A program made the translations under genes and the position numbers. Below are positions 1 through 19,090 of a DNA stretch of 64,000 nucleotides, piece after piece. Each line of letters opens with the position of its first letter. The first letter of the stretch is position 1. Origin of the DNA: Euglena gracilis (lineage: Eukaryota; Euglenida; Euglenophyceae; Euglenales); the NCBI GenBank assembly GCA_039621445.1, contig CP154954.1, positions 78,130,073-78,194,072 of the forward strand, given 5' to 3'. The notes under the pieces are model-generated. The model was given only the letters and a program-made list of their open reading frames with translations. It was not told the DNA's origin and did no database searches.

Positions 1-1613
1 GACTGGTTTTTCAAAAGTGACAGATAGCGGATCGCCACCTGGTGGCGGGCACTTCCATTTCGATCCCACTTGCTTCTCTTGGGTGGGTTGCCCATTCTCT
101 TATGAAATGCCATACTATACATGCCTCACTATTTTCTTCACCAACCCATCCACCAGGAGTGAGCTCAGGGGAAGCAACCCATCTTTTCGCGGTTTTTGCT
201 GCTTTTTTTTGGTGATTTTTTTGAATTTCTGCTGGGAAAACTGTCAGATTTATTTGCCCGTGTTCAGACCGCATCATTGGTCTCCAAAACCAATGAAATC
301 CCCTGTTCGGACCGCAATTTTTATCACCAAAGCGTTTCTTGGGCACGGGGGGGGGGACGGGGTAAAAAGCCCCCAATTTTCCCCGAGACCGAACGTTTGA
401 CCAATTTGCCTATATTTGGAAGCAGGATGCACCCAAAATTTAATCCAAATCTGTACCTCACATGCATTATTGCCCGCCCAAAGTTGGTCTTCAGCCTCAA
501 CCTGTGACCTTGAGGCCCCCCTGAAGGGGCGGCTCAGGGCTCGGGGAGAGTTCGGGTTGGGGTGGCCTGGCCCCGCCCCGCCTCTTCATCCCCCTCCCCC
601 CGCCCCACGACACTTTATGGCGCCCGCGGGTTCTAACCCCCCTCTCTGCACTGCCACCTGTTTCCGGTGCAGCCCCTGCCACACTGCCCGCCCCCATTGC
701 TCTTCCCTTTGGACAAATCAAAGGGGCACGTCCCCGGTTGGATGTCATTTAACAATGGGCAGACAAACACAAAGCCTGCCCCTCCCCCACCACCCATTTG
801 TCAAGGGGCTGGACCCTGTCAAAAGAAAAGTTTCTTGCACCATCGCTTCAAACAAAACGAAAACTTAAAATTGAGCAGAAAGTGTGAAAAGCACCAAAAA
901 TTGAATTTTGGCACTTTCCAGTTTGGGACAGCAAACTATCTGGGTTTCAGCAGGGGGCTGGCGAGGATTTTTCTTTGGCTGAAAGGTTGGGGCGAAAATG
1001 GAAGTGCTTGCTTTCGGCCATACCCCCACCTTGGGGGGGTCCAGGCTTCTTTTTAAGTCAGCAGCCCCCCCCCCCCCCCGGGGGGGGTGGGTGGGTGGGT
1101 CCGGGCCGGACCCCCGGGGGGGGGGGGTCCCGCGCCGGAGGCGCTGGGTATACCTTTTCGGCGCAAAGCGCCGAAATTTTTTGGAAATTGCCTTTAACGG
1201 GCCCGATTTTGGGGGGGTCCCCGCCCCCCTGGGGGGGGGGGGGTCCCGCGCCAGGGTGTGTGGGTGGGGGGTCTTAAAAAGAAGCCTGGGGGGGGGGTCC
1301 AGCCGGGACCAGCCGACAGATGTGGGGCCAGGCAGGGGTTCTTCAAGCCCCCCGGGTCTTGAAGAAGGGGGACCCCCGATTGGGGGCCGATTTCCTCCCC
1401 TCTACCCTGGGTCTCTTGGCTGTGGTTTGTCAATCCAGCCCTCCATTTCCATCTTGCTTCTCCTGACAGCTTTCCCCAATCCCTCCCCCCACAAGTGTGC
1501 TCTTCTTGGTGTCTTTGATCCTCTTCTTGAAAACCTTCAACAAATCCACTCAACAAACCCAGATAGCACAATGTGTGCCATGCCAAAAATTACTTCCCCT
1601 TTACACTGTGGCC
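1..1613. repeat. Left arm of a long inverted repeat
   Basis: Bases 1-1613 reappear in reverse complement at 2283-3600, beginning with the outermost bases (GACTGGTTTTTCAAAAG against the complement near 3599). The left arm is about 296 bases longer because it carries an insertion near 1039-1335. The arm includes GC-rich stretches (about 500-700) that give long frames in several phases, but no frame shows a recognisable domain, so I do not call a gene. The outer end may lie before base 1. Confidence 0.9.
1042..1288. mobile_element. MITE-like insertion, CAGGCTTCTTTTTAAG ends
   Basis: This 247-bp segment has 16-bp inverted termini, CAGGCTTCTTTTTAAG at the left and its complement ending GAAGCCTG at the right. 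The interior is G/C runs around a core with GCGCAAAGCGCC. It is absent from the other arm of the inverted repeat (around 2555), which gives an empty-site comparison. The flanks are G-runs, so a target duplication cannot be read. No coding capacity; mobilised in trans if at all. The CAG...CTG ends resemble hAT MITEs. Confidence 0.75.
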
Positions 1614-2282
1614 ACGTATATATCTGAATGCATGGCATATGTACATGCATGCATGCATATGCACCAGTGATGAATTTTTTAAGCTTTTTTAAGCTTTTTT
1701 GGGAATGCAAATATGGGCCAAAGTTGGATGGAAAAAATTAAAATTAAAACGCCACCCCAAAAATTTCGGGTGTCTCAATCCATATTTCCAATATTTTGAT
1801 GATTTCGGGGCTTTTCTGAAATTTGATTTTTCGGTGCCCAGTTCAACCCAGGGCCCACCAGTTCCAGTCAGAGGACAGCAGTTTCCAGGGGGTGAGCAGC
1901 AGTTTTTTCCAGCAAGCGCACATTTTCTAGCTTTTGTGACGACCCAGAATGAGTCCAAGCAAGGGAGTCCGGGGGGAGTGGCCCTCTTACAGCCCTGATG
2001 TCTACCTTTACCCCGCACCTTGGACTTTTTTGGCCAGGTCCCAAAGTGCCAAAGTGAAACTCATCAACAGGACGGTGCGGTCCAGGGATAGAAAAGGCCG
2101 CTAGCTGGAAAAGGCTGTTGGCAGGCTGGAACCCAGAAAGATCCCCAGGTATGCAATTTCTTCAGCTTGAATATCCTGGACATGTGCACAGTGATTACAA
2201 ATCACCACATATGTGCACAGCTTATGCAAAAAGATGTCCGCCATACGTCGTTTTATCCTTTTTTATTTGCTCAATACGTACC
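1614..2282. other. Spacer of the long inverted repeat, no gene seen
   Basis: About 670 bases separate the two arms. The spacer is moderately AT-rich, with repeated ATGCATGCATGCATATGCAC-like steps near 1630-1670 and AAGCTTTTTTAAGCTTTTTT at 1681-1700. Short frames exist on both strands, but none has a recognisable domain. Confidence 0.5.
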
Positions 2283-3600
2283 TGCCACAGTGTAAAGGGG
2301 AAGTAATTTTTGGCATGGCACACATTGTGCTATCTGGGTTTGTTGAGTGGGTTTGTTGAAGGTTTTCAAGAAGAGGATCAAAGACACTAAGAAGAGCACA
2401 TTTGTGGGGGGAGGGATTGGGGAAAGCTGTGAGGAGAAGGAAATGGAAATGGAGGGCTGGATTGACAAACCACAGCCAAGAGACCCAGGGTAGAGGGGAG
2501 GAAATCTGCCCCCAATCGGGGGTCCCCCTTCTTCGAGACCCTGGGGTCTTGAAGAACTTGCCAAGGCGGGGGTATGGCCGAAAGCAAGCACTCCCATTTT
2601 CGCCCCAACCTTTCAGCCAAAGAAAAGTCCTCACCAGCCCCCTGCCGAAGCCCAGATAGTTTGCTGTCCCAAACTGGAAAGCGCCGAAATTCAATTTTTG
2701 GCGCTTTTCACTTTCTGCTCAATTTTAAGTTTTCATTTTGTTGAAGCGATGGTGCAAGAAATTTTTCTTTTGACGGGGTCCAGCCCCTTGACAAATGGGT
2801 GGTGGGGGAGGGGCAGGCTTTGTGTTTGTCTGCCCATTGTTAAATGACATCCAACCGGGACGTGCCCCTTTGATTTGTCCAAAGGGAAGAGCAATGGGGG
2901 CGGGCAGTGTGGCAGGGGCTGCACCGGAAACAGGTGGCAGTGCAGAGAGGGGGGTTAGAACCCGCGGGCGCCATAAAGTGTCGTGGGGGGCGGGGGGGGG
3001 AGGAAGGGGCGGGGCGGGGCCAGGCCACCCCAACCCGAACTCTCCCCGAGCCCTGAGCCGCCCCTTCAGGGGGGCCTCAAGGTCACAGGCTGAGGCTGAA
3101 GACCAACTTTGGGCGGGCAATAATGCATGTGAGGTACAGATTTGGATTAACTTTTGGGTGCATGCTGCTTCCAAATATATGCAAATTGGTCAAACGTTCG
3201 GTCTCGGGGAAAATTGGGGGCTTTTTACCTCTCCCCCCCCCCACCCCGTGCCCAAGAAACGCTTTGGTGATAAAAATTGCGGTCCGAACAGGGGATTTCA
3301 TTGGTATTGGAGACCAATGATGCGGTCCAAACAGGGGCAAATAAATCTGACAGTTTTGCAGCAGAAATTCAAAAAAAATCACTAAAAAAAAACAGCGGCA
3401 AAAACCGCGAAAAGATGGGTTGCTTCCCCTGAGCTCACTCCTGGTGGATGGGTTGGTGAAAAAAATAGTGAGGCATGTCTCATAACACAGTGCTCATAAG
3501 AGAATGGGCAACCCACCCAAGAGAAGCAAGTGGGATCGAAATGGAAGTGCCCGCCACCAGGTGGCGATCCGCTATCTGTCACTTTTGAAAACCCAGTCAC
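2283..3600. repeat. Right arm of the long inverted repeat
   Basis: Reverse complement of 1-1613 without the roughly 296-base insertion. Similarity is high along the whole arm with scattered substitutions and homopolymer differences. Together the arms could form a stem of about 1.3 kb. They could be the long termini of a transposon, or an inverted duplication. Confidence 0.9.
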
Positions 3601-3850
3601 TTATTCCCCCCCCGGGGGGGGGTCGGTCACTTTGGCTGCTCAGGCCAAAAATGGCTCAAATAAATTTTGGCCAAACCCCAAAATATATTTTGGCGCCTCC
3701 GGTGCTGGGTGGCAACTTTTAGGCATTCCTGGCGAACCCCGCCCCGGGGGGTCTGAAGCCAAAACCAGTCAGTCCCTCCGAAAAAAACGAGTTAGCCACC
3801 CCCCTGGGGGATGGGGTCGGGCATACCTTAAGCAATGGTATGGTTGAGAC
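3600..3850. repeat. G/C-run dispersed repeat module
   Basis: Runs of C and G flank a core with GGTCGGTCACT, GGCGCC-like and GGGTGGCAAC steps. The same layout (a GGTCGGTC tract, an AT-rich centre, a GGCGCCGGGTGG-like step and a closing C-run with CAGTC) recurs at 46495-46700. It looks like a family of short non-coding elements. Confidence 0.55.
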
Positions 3851-5518
3851 ATAAGGAGGGAAAAAAAGGCCTGAAGCCCACGTTGGTCTCGAGGGGTCAG
3901 CACAGGCGGTGTTCCATACCGGCGGCGGTGGTAGTACTGGTGCCGCCTCCCCTTCCAACAGTGCAAACACAATCGCCAGTGTCAAACAAAAACAAACCCT
4001 GCAGCATAGACCAGTGTCACTGTCACTGTCACTGTCGCAAACCCAGATGTGTACCCCCCGTAGCCACATTTGAAAGTGCGGCCAGGCGGGGCGGCAACCA
4101 ACGGGGGGGGGGGGGAGGGGGGCGGGTTCGCATGCTAAAACGTCGGCAGGCCACGTAATAGGCAAAAGAAAAGAAAGCCGCAACAGGGGTAAAAAAAAAC
4201 TTAAAAAGGGCCCGAAGTCCGACTTCAGGGGGCCGATTTCGATTTTGCATGGAAGGAGGAGGGAGGAAGGATTGCGTCTGGCGCTGGAAAAGCGGCCAGC
4301 TGAGTAAAACCTTGGGGTATCGAAATCCTTGGGGGGACCCTTCCCAACACAGGAGTAGGGTAGGGGTAGGGGTTGGATGGCCTTCCACCCTCCCCTGCCC
4401 CCACCAGGACGTCTTTTAACGACCCCAGGGAGGGAGTCCAGCTGAGAGGCTGGGAAAAAAATCGGACACTGGCCAGCTGAAAATTTTGGGTCAAAAACTC
4501 GATTTTCTGCATTTTCTGCACACAATTTGCAGATTTTGGGGCATTTTTTGCAATTTCAGATATTTTGGCACCGGGTTTGACTCCCAGTCGGACCCAGTTC
4601 CAGCCGCAGCCAGGGAAGCAGAAAGAGGAGAAGGGTTGCACAATCACTGTGGGTCAATATGACGAGGTGAGTGACGATGGGAGTTCTGCAGCAAGGAGGA
4701 AGGGTTAAGAACAGAGTATAGAATGCTGGCGGCCAAGAGGATTGAGGGAAGCGACCTCGCCGGCAAACGTTTCTGGTCTGCTATTTGAGGGGTTCCAGGG
4801 AGCATAATGCAGGTGAGTTGAACTTAGAACCATTTATTACCTCCAGCATGTCAGCAGTGTCTGAATCCATCTGACCAAACCTGTGCTGACATGAATCTTG
4901 CCACTGAAAAGGTGCCCTGTTATTCATTTTCCAGAAGCAGAACAGCAATACAGCAATACACTTTTTGTTCATGCAGTTGTTGTGGGTTTTGGAGAATTTT
5001 GCTGAAATTTGCAGAATTTTTGCAGGATAATGCACAAAGATCATTTTTTGTTGATGGCGGCATCAGCCTCATTTTTATTTGATTGGTGCTGGCGAATGAT
5101 GACTACAAGATGACTGTGATGAACTGCAACGTGAAATGTGACCTCCTCAAGGGGACAAGGAAATGAATGGTTCACCATGGAGGAATGGCTGCAGGAACAA
5201 GGTATGTGATCCAAACTTGGTCCACGTGGCTGAAGAATTGTTGATAATACCCAGAAAAAAAAACAAAGGGTCGAAAACAACCCAAAGTTGCTGACACTTA
5301 AGTCAAATGTGGCCCAAAGTGACCGATGATGGTTGTTGTCCATTTGGACAGACTCCTCCACAAGCCAACAAAGCGAGCGAGGAAATGGGCTGGTGACCAG
5401 GATGATGGGGGACAGTGGGGAGGGCACAGAGAGCATGGCAAAGAGCGTGGCAGATACCAGAGGACAAGAAACAGAGAAAATGTGACCTCGTTTTTACGTT
5501 TATGTTCAACTTTGATTG
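3851..5518. other. Region without a supported gene
   Basis: Contains a small (TCACTG)n tract at 4015-4036, G-runs near 4108-4126, and AT-rich sequence after 4780. Short frames occur on both strands but none has a recognisable domain, and frame-to-frame changes look random. I see no RNA gene. Confidence 0.5.
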
Positions 5519-5929
5519 AAATGAATCCTTGATTGAAACAGAGTACATTTATCGATGGAGAGAACAGCTTATTTGTTGATTATTCATGATGATTTGTGCT
5601 TCAGGGAAATCTGAAAATATGCGCTTTTTGGAACTATTTGTGATTATTCATATTGTTGTGGGAAACCCCAGCAATTGTCAGTCATTTCGGCCATTGTTGG
5701 TGCGATTTTCGGGCATATGGGCCAATCCTGGATTCCACATGTTTTGCAACCCTGTTCTTGCCAGCCTCCGTGGTGTCCAATTCCTTCAAACATCTCATTT
5801 GCGGTTATTTTGTGGCATTTGTTCGTGTTTTTCAGCAATTAATTGTGATTTTTGGGTGATCACTTGTGATGGTTCATGATGCTTTTTAAGACCCCTGGGG
5901 GTCACCTCACCCATCCAGCCTGCTGTGGG

Positions 5930-5966
<37 letters not shown>

Positions 5967-6140
5967 CCAAAACTGGGCCGCCTGAGGGCACTTACCAAAA
6001 AATTCTCGGCGCTTCACGCCCAAACCCGGGCCTCCGGCTTGGGACCCACCCCCGGGGTGGGGGTTTTCCAAGGTAAAAAGAAGCCTGATCATGATCTCGT
6101 GATTATACGTGGCATGAATTTGTGGGAATCCCTGATCACT
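5519..6140. repeat. AT-rich GATTATTCATGATG-type repeat with a nested insertion
   Basis: Repeated TGATTATTCATG/GTGGCATGAAT words match a second copy at 15540-15722, where the order is reversed. The right part here (6097-6140: CGTGGCATGAATTTGTGGG, then AATCCCTGATC) is the complement of the left part there. A younger MITE has inserted at 5881. Confidence 0.5.
5881..6087. mobile_element. MITE with near-perfect 8-bp target duplication
   Basis: The right end reads AAAAAGAAGCCTG, as in the element at 1042-1288; the left end, GCTTTTTAAGACCCC, is a decayed complement. The flanks are TTCATGAT (5873-5880) and ATCATGAT (6088-6095), matching at 7 of 8 positions. The interior holds a C-run of about 35 and a GGCGCTTCACGCC-like core. 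No coding capacity. The 8-bp duplication fits the hAT superfamily. Confidence 0.75.
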
Positions 6141-6449
6141 GAGAGGTATGGACTCAATCCTCAGGCTGATGGGTGGCATCTTGTGGAGGTCCCAACGGCA
6201 CCCCCAACTGAGAAAGCTGGCGTGGGGGCAGGGCAGTCCCTGGGCGTAGCGTGCTTCAGCCCATCACACTCCTCATACATCAGTCCATACGTTCTGTCTG
6301 TAATGTTTCCGTCCATTCAGACTCCACGCATATTCCGTATCATTCATATTCATTCCGTATTGCAAATCTATATATTTTCCACTTCTGAAACTATTGTCCT
6401 GCTGCATTTCAAAGCAAAGGGTCCACAGAGGCAAGCTGCTGGAAAATCC

Positions 6450-6484
6450 CCCCCACCCCCCCCCCACCCACCCCCCCCCCCCCG

Positions 6485-6517
<33 letters not shown>

Positions 6518-6522
6518 CCCCC

Positions 6523-6568
<46 letters not shown>

Positions 6569-6593
6569 ACCCCCCCCCCCACCCCCCCCCCCC

Positions 6594-6627
<34 letters not shown>

Positions 6628-6640
6628 ACCCCCCCCGGGG
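6450..6640. repeat. Nearly pure poly-C tract
   Basis: About 190 bases of C broken only by single A, T or G residues. It is followed by CGGGGTTCAACAAACG. Long proline or glycine frames here are artefacts of the tract. It may be real simple sequence or partly an assembly effect. Confidence 0.9.
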
Positions 6641-6963
6641 TTCAACAAACGAACACCCCTGGGGTGGGCTATCTTCTGGCTGCACCTGAGCAGAACAAGC
6701 CAAATTACCCCATTACTCTCCATTACGCAACCACGCAACCAACATAAAACCTCACCCTTACTTTGACTTCCTGGTGAAAAGGGAAAAAAGGATCTTCGGT
6801 AACTGGAAAAAAAACCAAAAAAAATGTGCCACTTTCATCACTCTGCCCAGCACCCAGGCAGGCCAAGTATGAAAGTGGCTGGGATGAATCCCGCAACGTC
6901 CAACAAACACCAAAGTTGTAGTCCGAATGGGGTGTTCACCCAGGAAAGGGGGGTCCCGTTCAG

Positions 6964-7125
6964 CAGGGGGGAGAAGTTGAGATCAGAGGACTTCGGAAAA
7001 ACTGCGGAAAGGAAAAAAATTGAGAGAAAAAGTGGAAATTGCGTAAAAAATGCAGGAAATTTGCAGAAATAGCAGAAAAACAGCAGAAAATTGTAAGAGA
7101 TTTCGTCAGTCAATTCCCCCCCCTG
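6964..7125. mobile_element. Small MITE related to the hAT element at 26.5 kb
   Basis: The left end CAGGGGGGAGAAGTTGAGAT and right end CAATTCCCCCCCCTG enclose sequence with GACTTCGGAAAAACTGCGG and several GCAGAAA words. This parallels the left end of the 26544-28354 element (GGCCTTCGGAAAAATTGCGG). It looks like a 162-bp internally deleted relative. Flanking octamers (CCGTTCAG, CACACAGC) do not match, so the insertion is old or the borders are slightly off. Confidence 0.55.
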
Positions 7126-7159
7126 CACACAGCCCTGGACAGGGACCCCACGCTTGGGC

Positions 7160-7300
7160 TCAGGGCCACCCGTGTGGAAGCGGGGTGGCCCCGCAGGCCA
7201 CGTCGCAGGGGAGGGCGGCAAACCCCATGCGGAGGCAGTGGAGGGCGAGGGGGGGGGAGGCAGGGCTGAAGGCTGTACACGTTGCGTCGGGCAGCCTGCC
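7160..7300 (-). CDS. Possible isolated GC-rich exon, unknown protein
   Basis: Read on the minus strand, one frame after a CTTCAG acceptor-like site near 7270 gives a Cys-containing peptide including HCLRMGFAALPCDVACG, ending near a GG/GTGGCC donor-like site at about 7166. Composition resembles the minus-strand exons of the kinase gene, but two other frames are also open and no domain is recognisable. This could equally be GC-rich non-coding sequence. Confidence 0.2.
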   Translation of the reverse strand, partial: GRLPDATCTAFSPASPPLALHCLRMGFAALPCDVACGATPLPHGWP

Positions 7301-7349
7301 TCGGGAAGTGAAGTGTGCCCCCCGGGCCATGAGAGTGGTGGGCAGGGCA

Positions 7350-7980
7350 GAACGGGAAGGCCTTGGTGGGGGGGGGCGACCCCCCACCCGGGAGGTGGGG
7401 GGGGGTCGACCCCCCACCCACCACAAAATTTTCACCGATTTAAGGAAAACAGGGGATTTTGGCCAGAAAATTTTGGATTTTTTTTTGAAAAATGAGCCCA
7501 AAATAAAAGTTTTTTTGATGGAAAAAAACATTTGATTTCAAAAAAAATATCAAAAATTTCCGTCCTAAAAATTGGTACTTTTTAGGGGGGGTGAAAAAAC
7601 GAAGGTCAAAAAAGTGGACAAAATTTTGGCACAGTCAAATTTTACTGACATTTTTTCTCGTTGAAATTTTTTGGACTTTCAATGGCATTTTTTTTTTCTT
7701 CAAACCTCTCGAAATCAAAATTTTGAGAAAATGTCGAATTTTTGGAAGGTGTGAAAAAGTGGGGTTTGGGTGGTTTTTGGGGGGACCCCCTATATGGGTC
7801 TCAAAATGGGTCAAAAAAAACACCCGGCGCCGAAGACGCCGGAAAATTTTTTTCGAGTCCAAAAATTGGTACTCCTGGAATAACGGGAAGAGGTGGGAGG
7901 GTCGACCCCCCACCCCCCACCCTGGCTGTTCGGTCGATTCCCGTTCTGCCCTGGTGGTGGGTTAGGTCACTGGACCCCCG
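7350..7980. repeat. Dispersed non-coding module with A/T-rich centre
   Basis: G-runs with GGGTCGACCCCCCACCC at 7370-7425 and again at 7900-7920 enclose an A/T-rich centre. The right part shares CACCCTGGCTGTTCGG, GATTCCCGTTCTGCCCTGG and neighbouring bases with 19630-19670. A core CGGCGCCGAAGACGCCGG lies near 7825. No gene seen. Confidence 0.5.
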
Positions 7981-8049
7981 GGGAAGGGTGGACCTTGGGT
8001 CGGCCCAACCGCAAACGGGCGAGTGGATGGGCTGCAAGAACAAATCAAT

Positions 8050-8221
<172 letters not shown>

Positions 8222-8520
8222 GGGGGTCAACCTCAGGGGGGGCCAAGTATGCAGGTTACGAATTTTGGGGTCCAAATGCAAAAGGCTGAAGGCCGACTTT
8301 AGGGGGGGGGGCAAGTTCGCATGGAAGGAGCAGGGGGGCCAAGCACCTAAGGTTGCCTGGGGGGAGGTACGTGGGTTGTCTTGCCACTCTTGGACGTGTG
8401 GCATAAGAACAGTACAACCACAACTGATCACCCTGTGCAAGGCGGTGTGTTTTTTTTATATAAAGCACCAATTTATGACATTTCGAGAAAACACTCGCAT
8501 ATCTACCCCACTTTTGTTCC

Positions 8521-9201
8521 TTGATGTGCACAAAACAAAAGCAGGCTGATCTTTTCAGAGCAACAATCATTTCTACCCACAAAGTCGGTCATCGGGAGGA
8601 AGTGTGCTTACCCAACGAAATCAGCCCTGGAAGGAGAAGTGTGGGCCAGGTTATGGCCAAAGCGGGCATCAGGTGCGATGACAGCTTTCAACCAAAGTTT
8701 TCCTGTCAGCCGTGCCAAGCCGACAGTGTTTGTTTGCCAGGCTGCCTGGATTTTTTGTCCCGAGCACCTGAGGCCCATTGCAGAGTTGCCGCGCTGCACA
8801 CAAAGGGAAGCGATCCGGTGGCCTGGCGGAGAAGGTGGGGGCCGAGGCGGGTCAGATTTTTAGGGGCAGAGGAAAGGAGAAGAGAGAGGCGCATCCCAAC
8901 AGCACTCATAGAGATGCGTGGCCTATGCGACAGGGTCAATGGTGAAGGCAAAAGGACGTCGACCCGGGCAATGGATGGGAATGGGTTCCGCTGGCTGCAC
9001 TGTGGGAGGTGGGGGGGGGGGGAAAGAAATCAACTCCAATCCCCCTGGAACATTTCTGCTGCACACACTTCCTTCCCGACGGGGGTTTTCTTAAGGACCC
9101 CCCGGGGGGTGGGGGTCCTGCGGGCCGGCTGGAAAGCAGGTGCTGGCTGGGTCCCCTCCGGCTTAAGAAAACCCCTGCTCCTCAACCACTTCAAACAATG
9201 A
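8521..9201 (+). CDS. Long plus-strand reading frame, uncertain
   Basis: A 226-codon frame without obvious low complexity until its last third. Part of it (about residues 55-85) has a Cys-rich run (CQPCQADSVCLPGC). No domain is recognised, and no splice or regulatory context supports it. Its end runs through a G-run and the MITE at 9081-9177, so at most the first two thirds could be a real exon. The minus strand opposite is also open. I treat it as a weak candidate. Confidence 0.2.
   Translation: MMCTKQKQADLFRATIISTHKVGHREEVCLPNEISPGRRSVGQVMAKAGIRCDDSFQPKFSCQPCQADSVCLPGCLDFLSRAPEAHCRVAALHTKGSDPVAWRRRWGPRRVRFLGAEERRRERRIPTALIEMRGLCDRVNGEGKRTSTRAMDGNGFRWLHCGRWGGGERNQLQSPWNISAAHTSFPTGVFLRTPRGVGVLRAGWKAGAGWVPSGLRKPLLLNHFKQ
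9081..9177. mobile_element. 97-bp MITE, GGGGTTTTCTTAAG ends
   Basis: The left end GGGGTTTTCTTAAG is the exact complement of the right end CTTAAGAAAACCCC (then TG). The interior has the GGACCCC...GGGGTCC and GGGTCC steps typical of the G-run modules here. Too short to code; ends in a CTG-like step as in the other MITEs. Confidence 0.6.
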
Positions 9202-9394
9202 TTTTCCTTGTTCACCGCTGCTCCGTGAGTTTTTTGTGCTTTGCCTACGTGGCCAGAACAACCTACCCCGCTGTGTGATCAAAGATTGCCCCCAAAATGC
9301 CTTGTTATGGGGAACTTCGCAAAGGACTTGGGCACTTCGAAAGACAATAAAACTGTCCGGTGTTCTCCCTTCATAAGCATGGGGCAAGGAGCAA

Positions 9395-9625
9395 GGGGGG
9401 GGTCTCCCCCACCCACCCACCCCCTGGGGGGTGGGGTGTCGGGGAGTGGGTCCCCCGAAAATGGCCAAAAATCGCGAAAATTCCAAAAATAGCATTTTTC
9501 AAAAAATTTCTGCGCCTGGCGCCGAAAAGTATATCCCACCCCCCCGGGGGGGGGGGGGGCTCAGCCAGACCCACCAACCCTACCCCTCCCGAGGTCCAAG
9601 ACTAAAAAAAACCCTGTTCCAGAAC
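9395..9625. repeat. G-run module with GCGCCTGGCGCC core
   Basis: C/G runs at 9396-9440 and 9537-9560 flank an A-rich centre (AAAATGGCCAAAAATCGCG) and the core CTGCGCCTGGCGCCGAAAAG. A similar copy lies at 10425-10695 (AAAATGGCCAAGAATCGCG and CGGCGCCGAAAAG). Both end in AGACTAAAAAA followed by ACCCTG. It sits just beyond the kinase stop codon. Confidence 0.6.
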
Positions 9626-9641
9626 TCTCGTCCGTTGCCCG

Positions 9642-19090
<9,449 letters not shown>

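Noticed and set aside
3719-4525. 268-codon minus-strand frame
   Set aside because: Crosses G/C-run modules and a TCACTG repeat, with no domain and no consistent codon pattern.
6273-6747. Poly-proline and poly-glycine proteins
   Set aside because: Pure translation of the poly-C tract, open in every frame.
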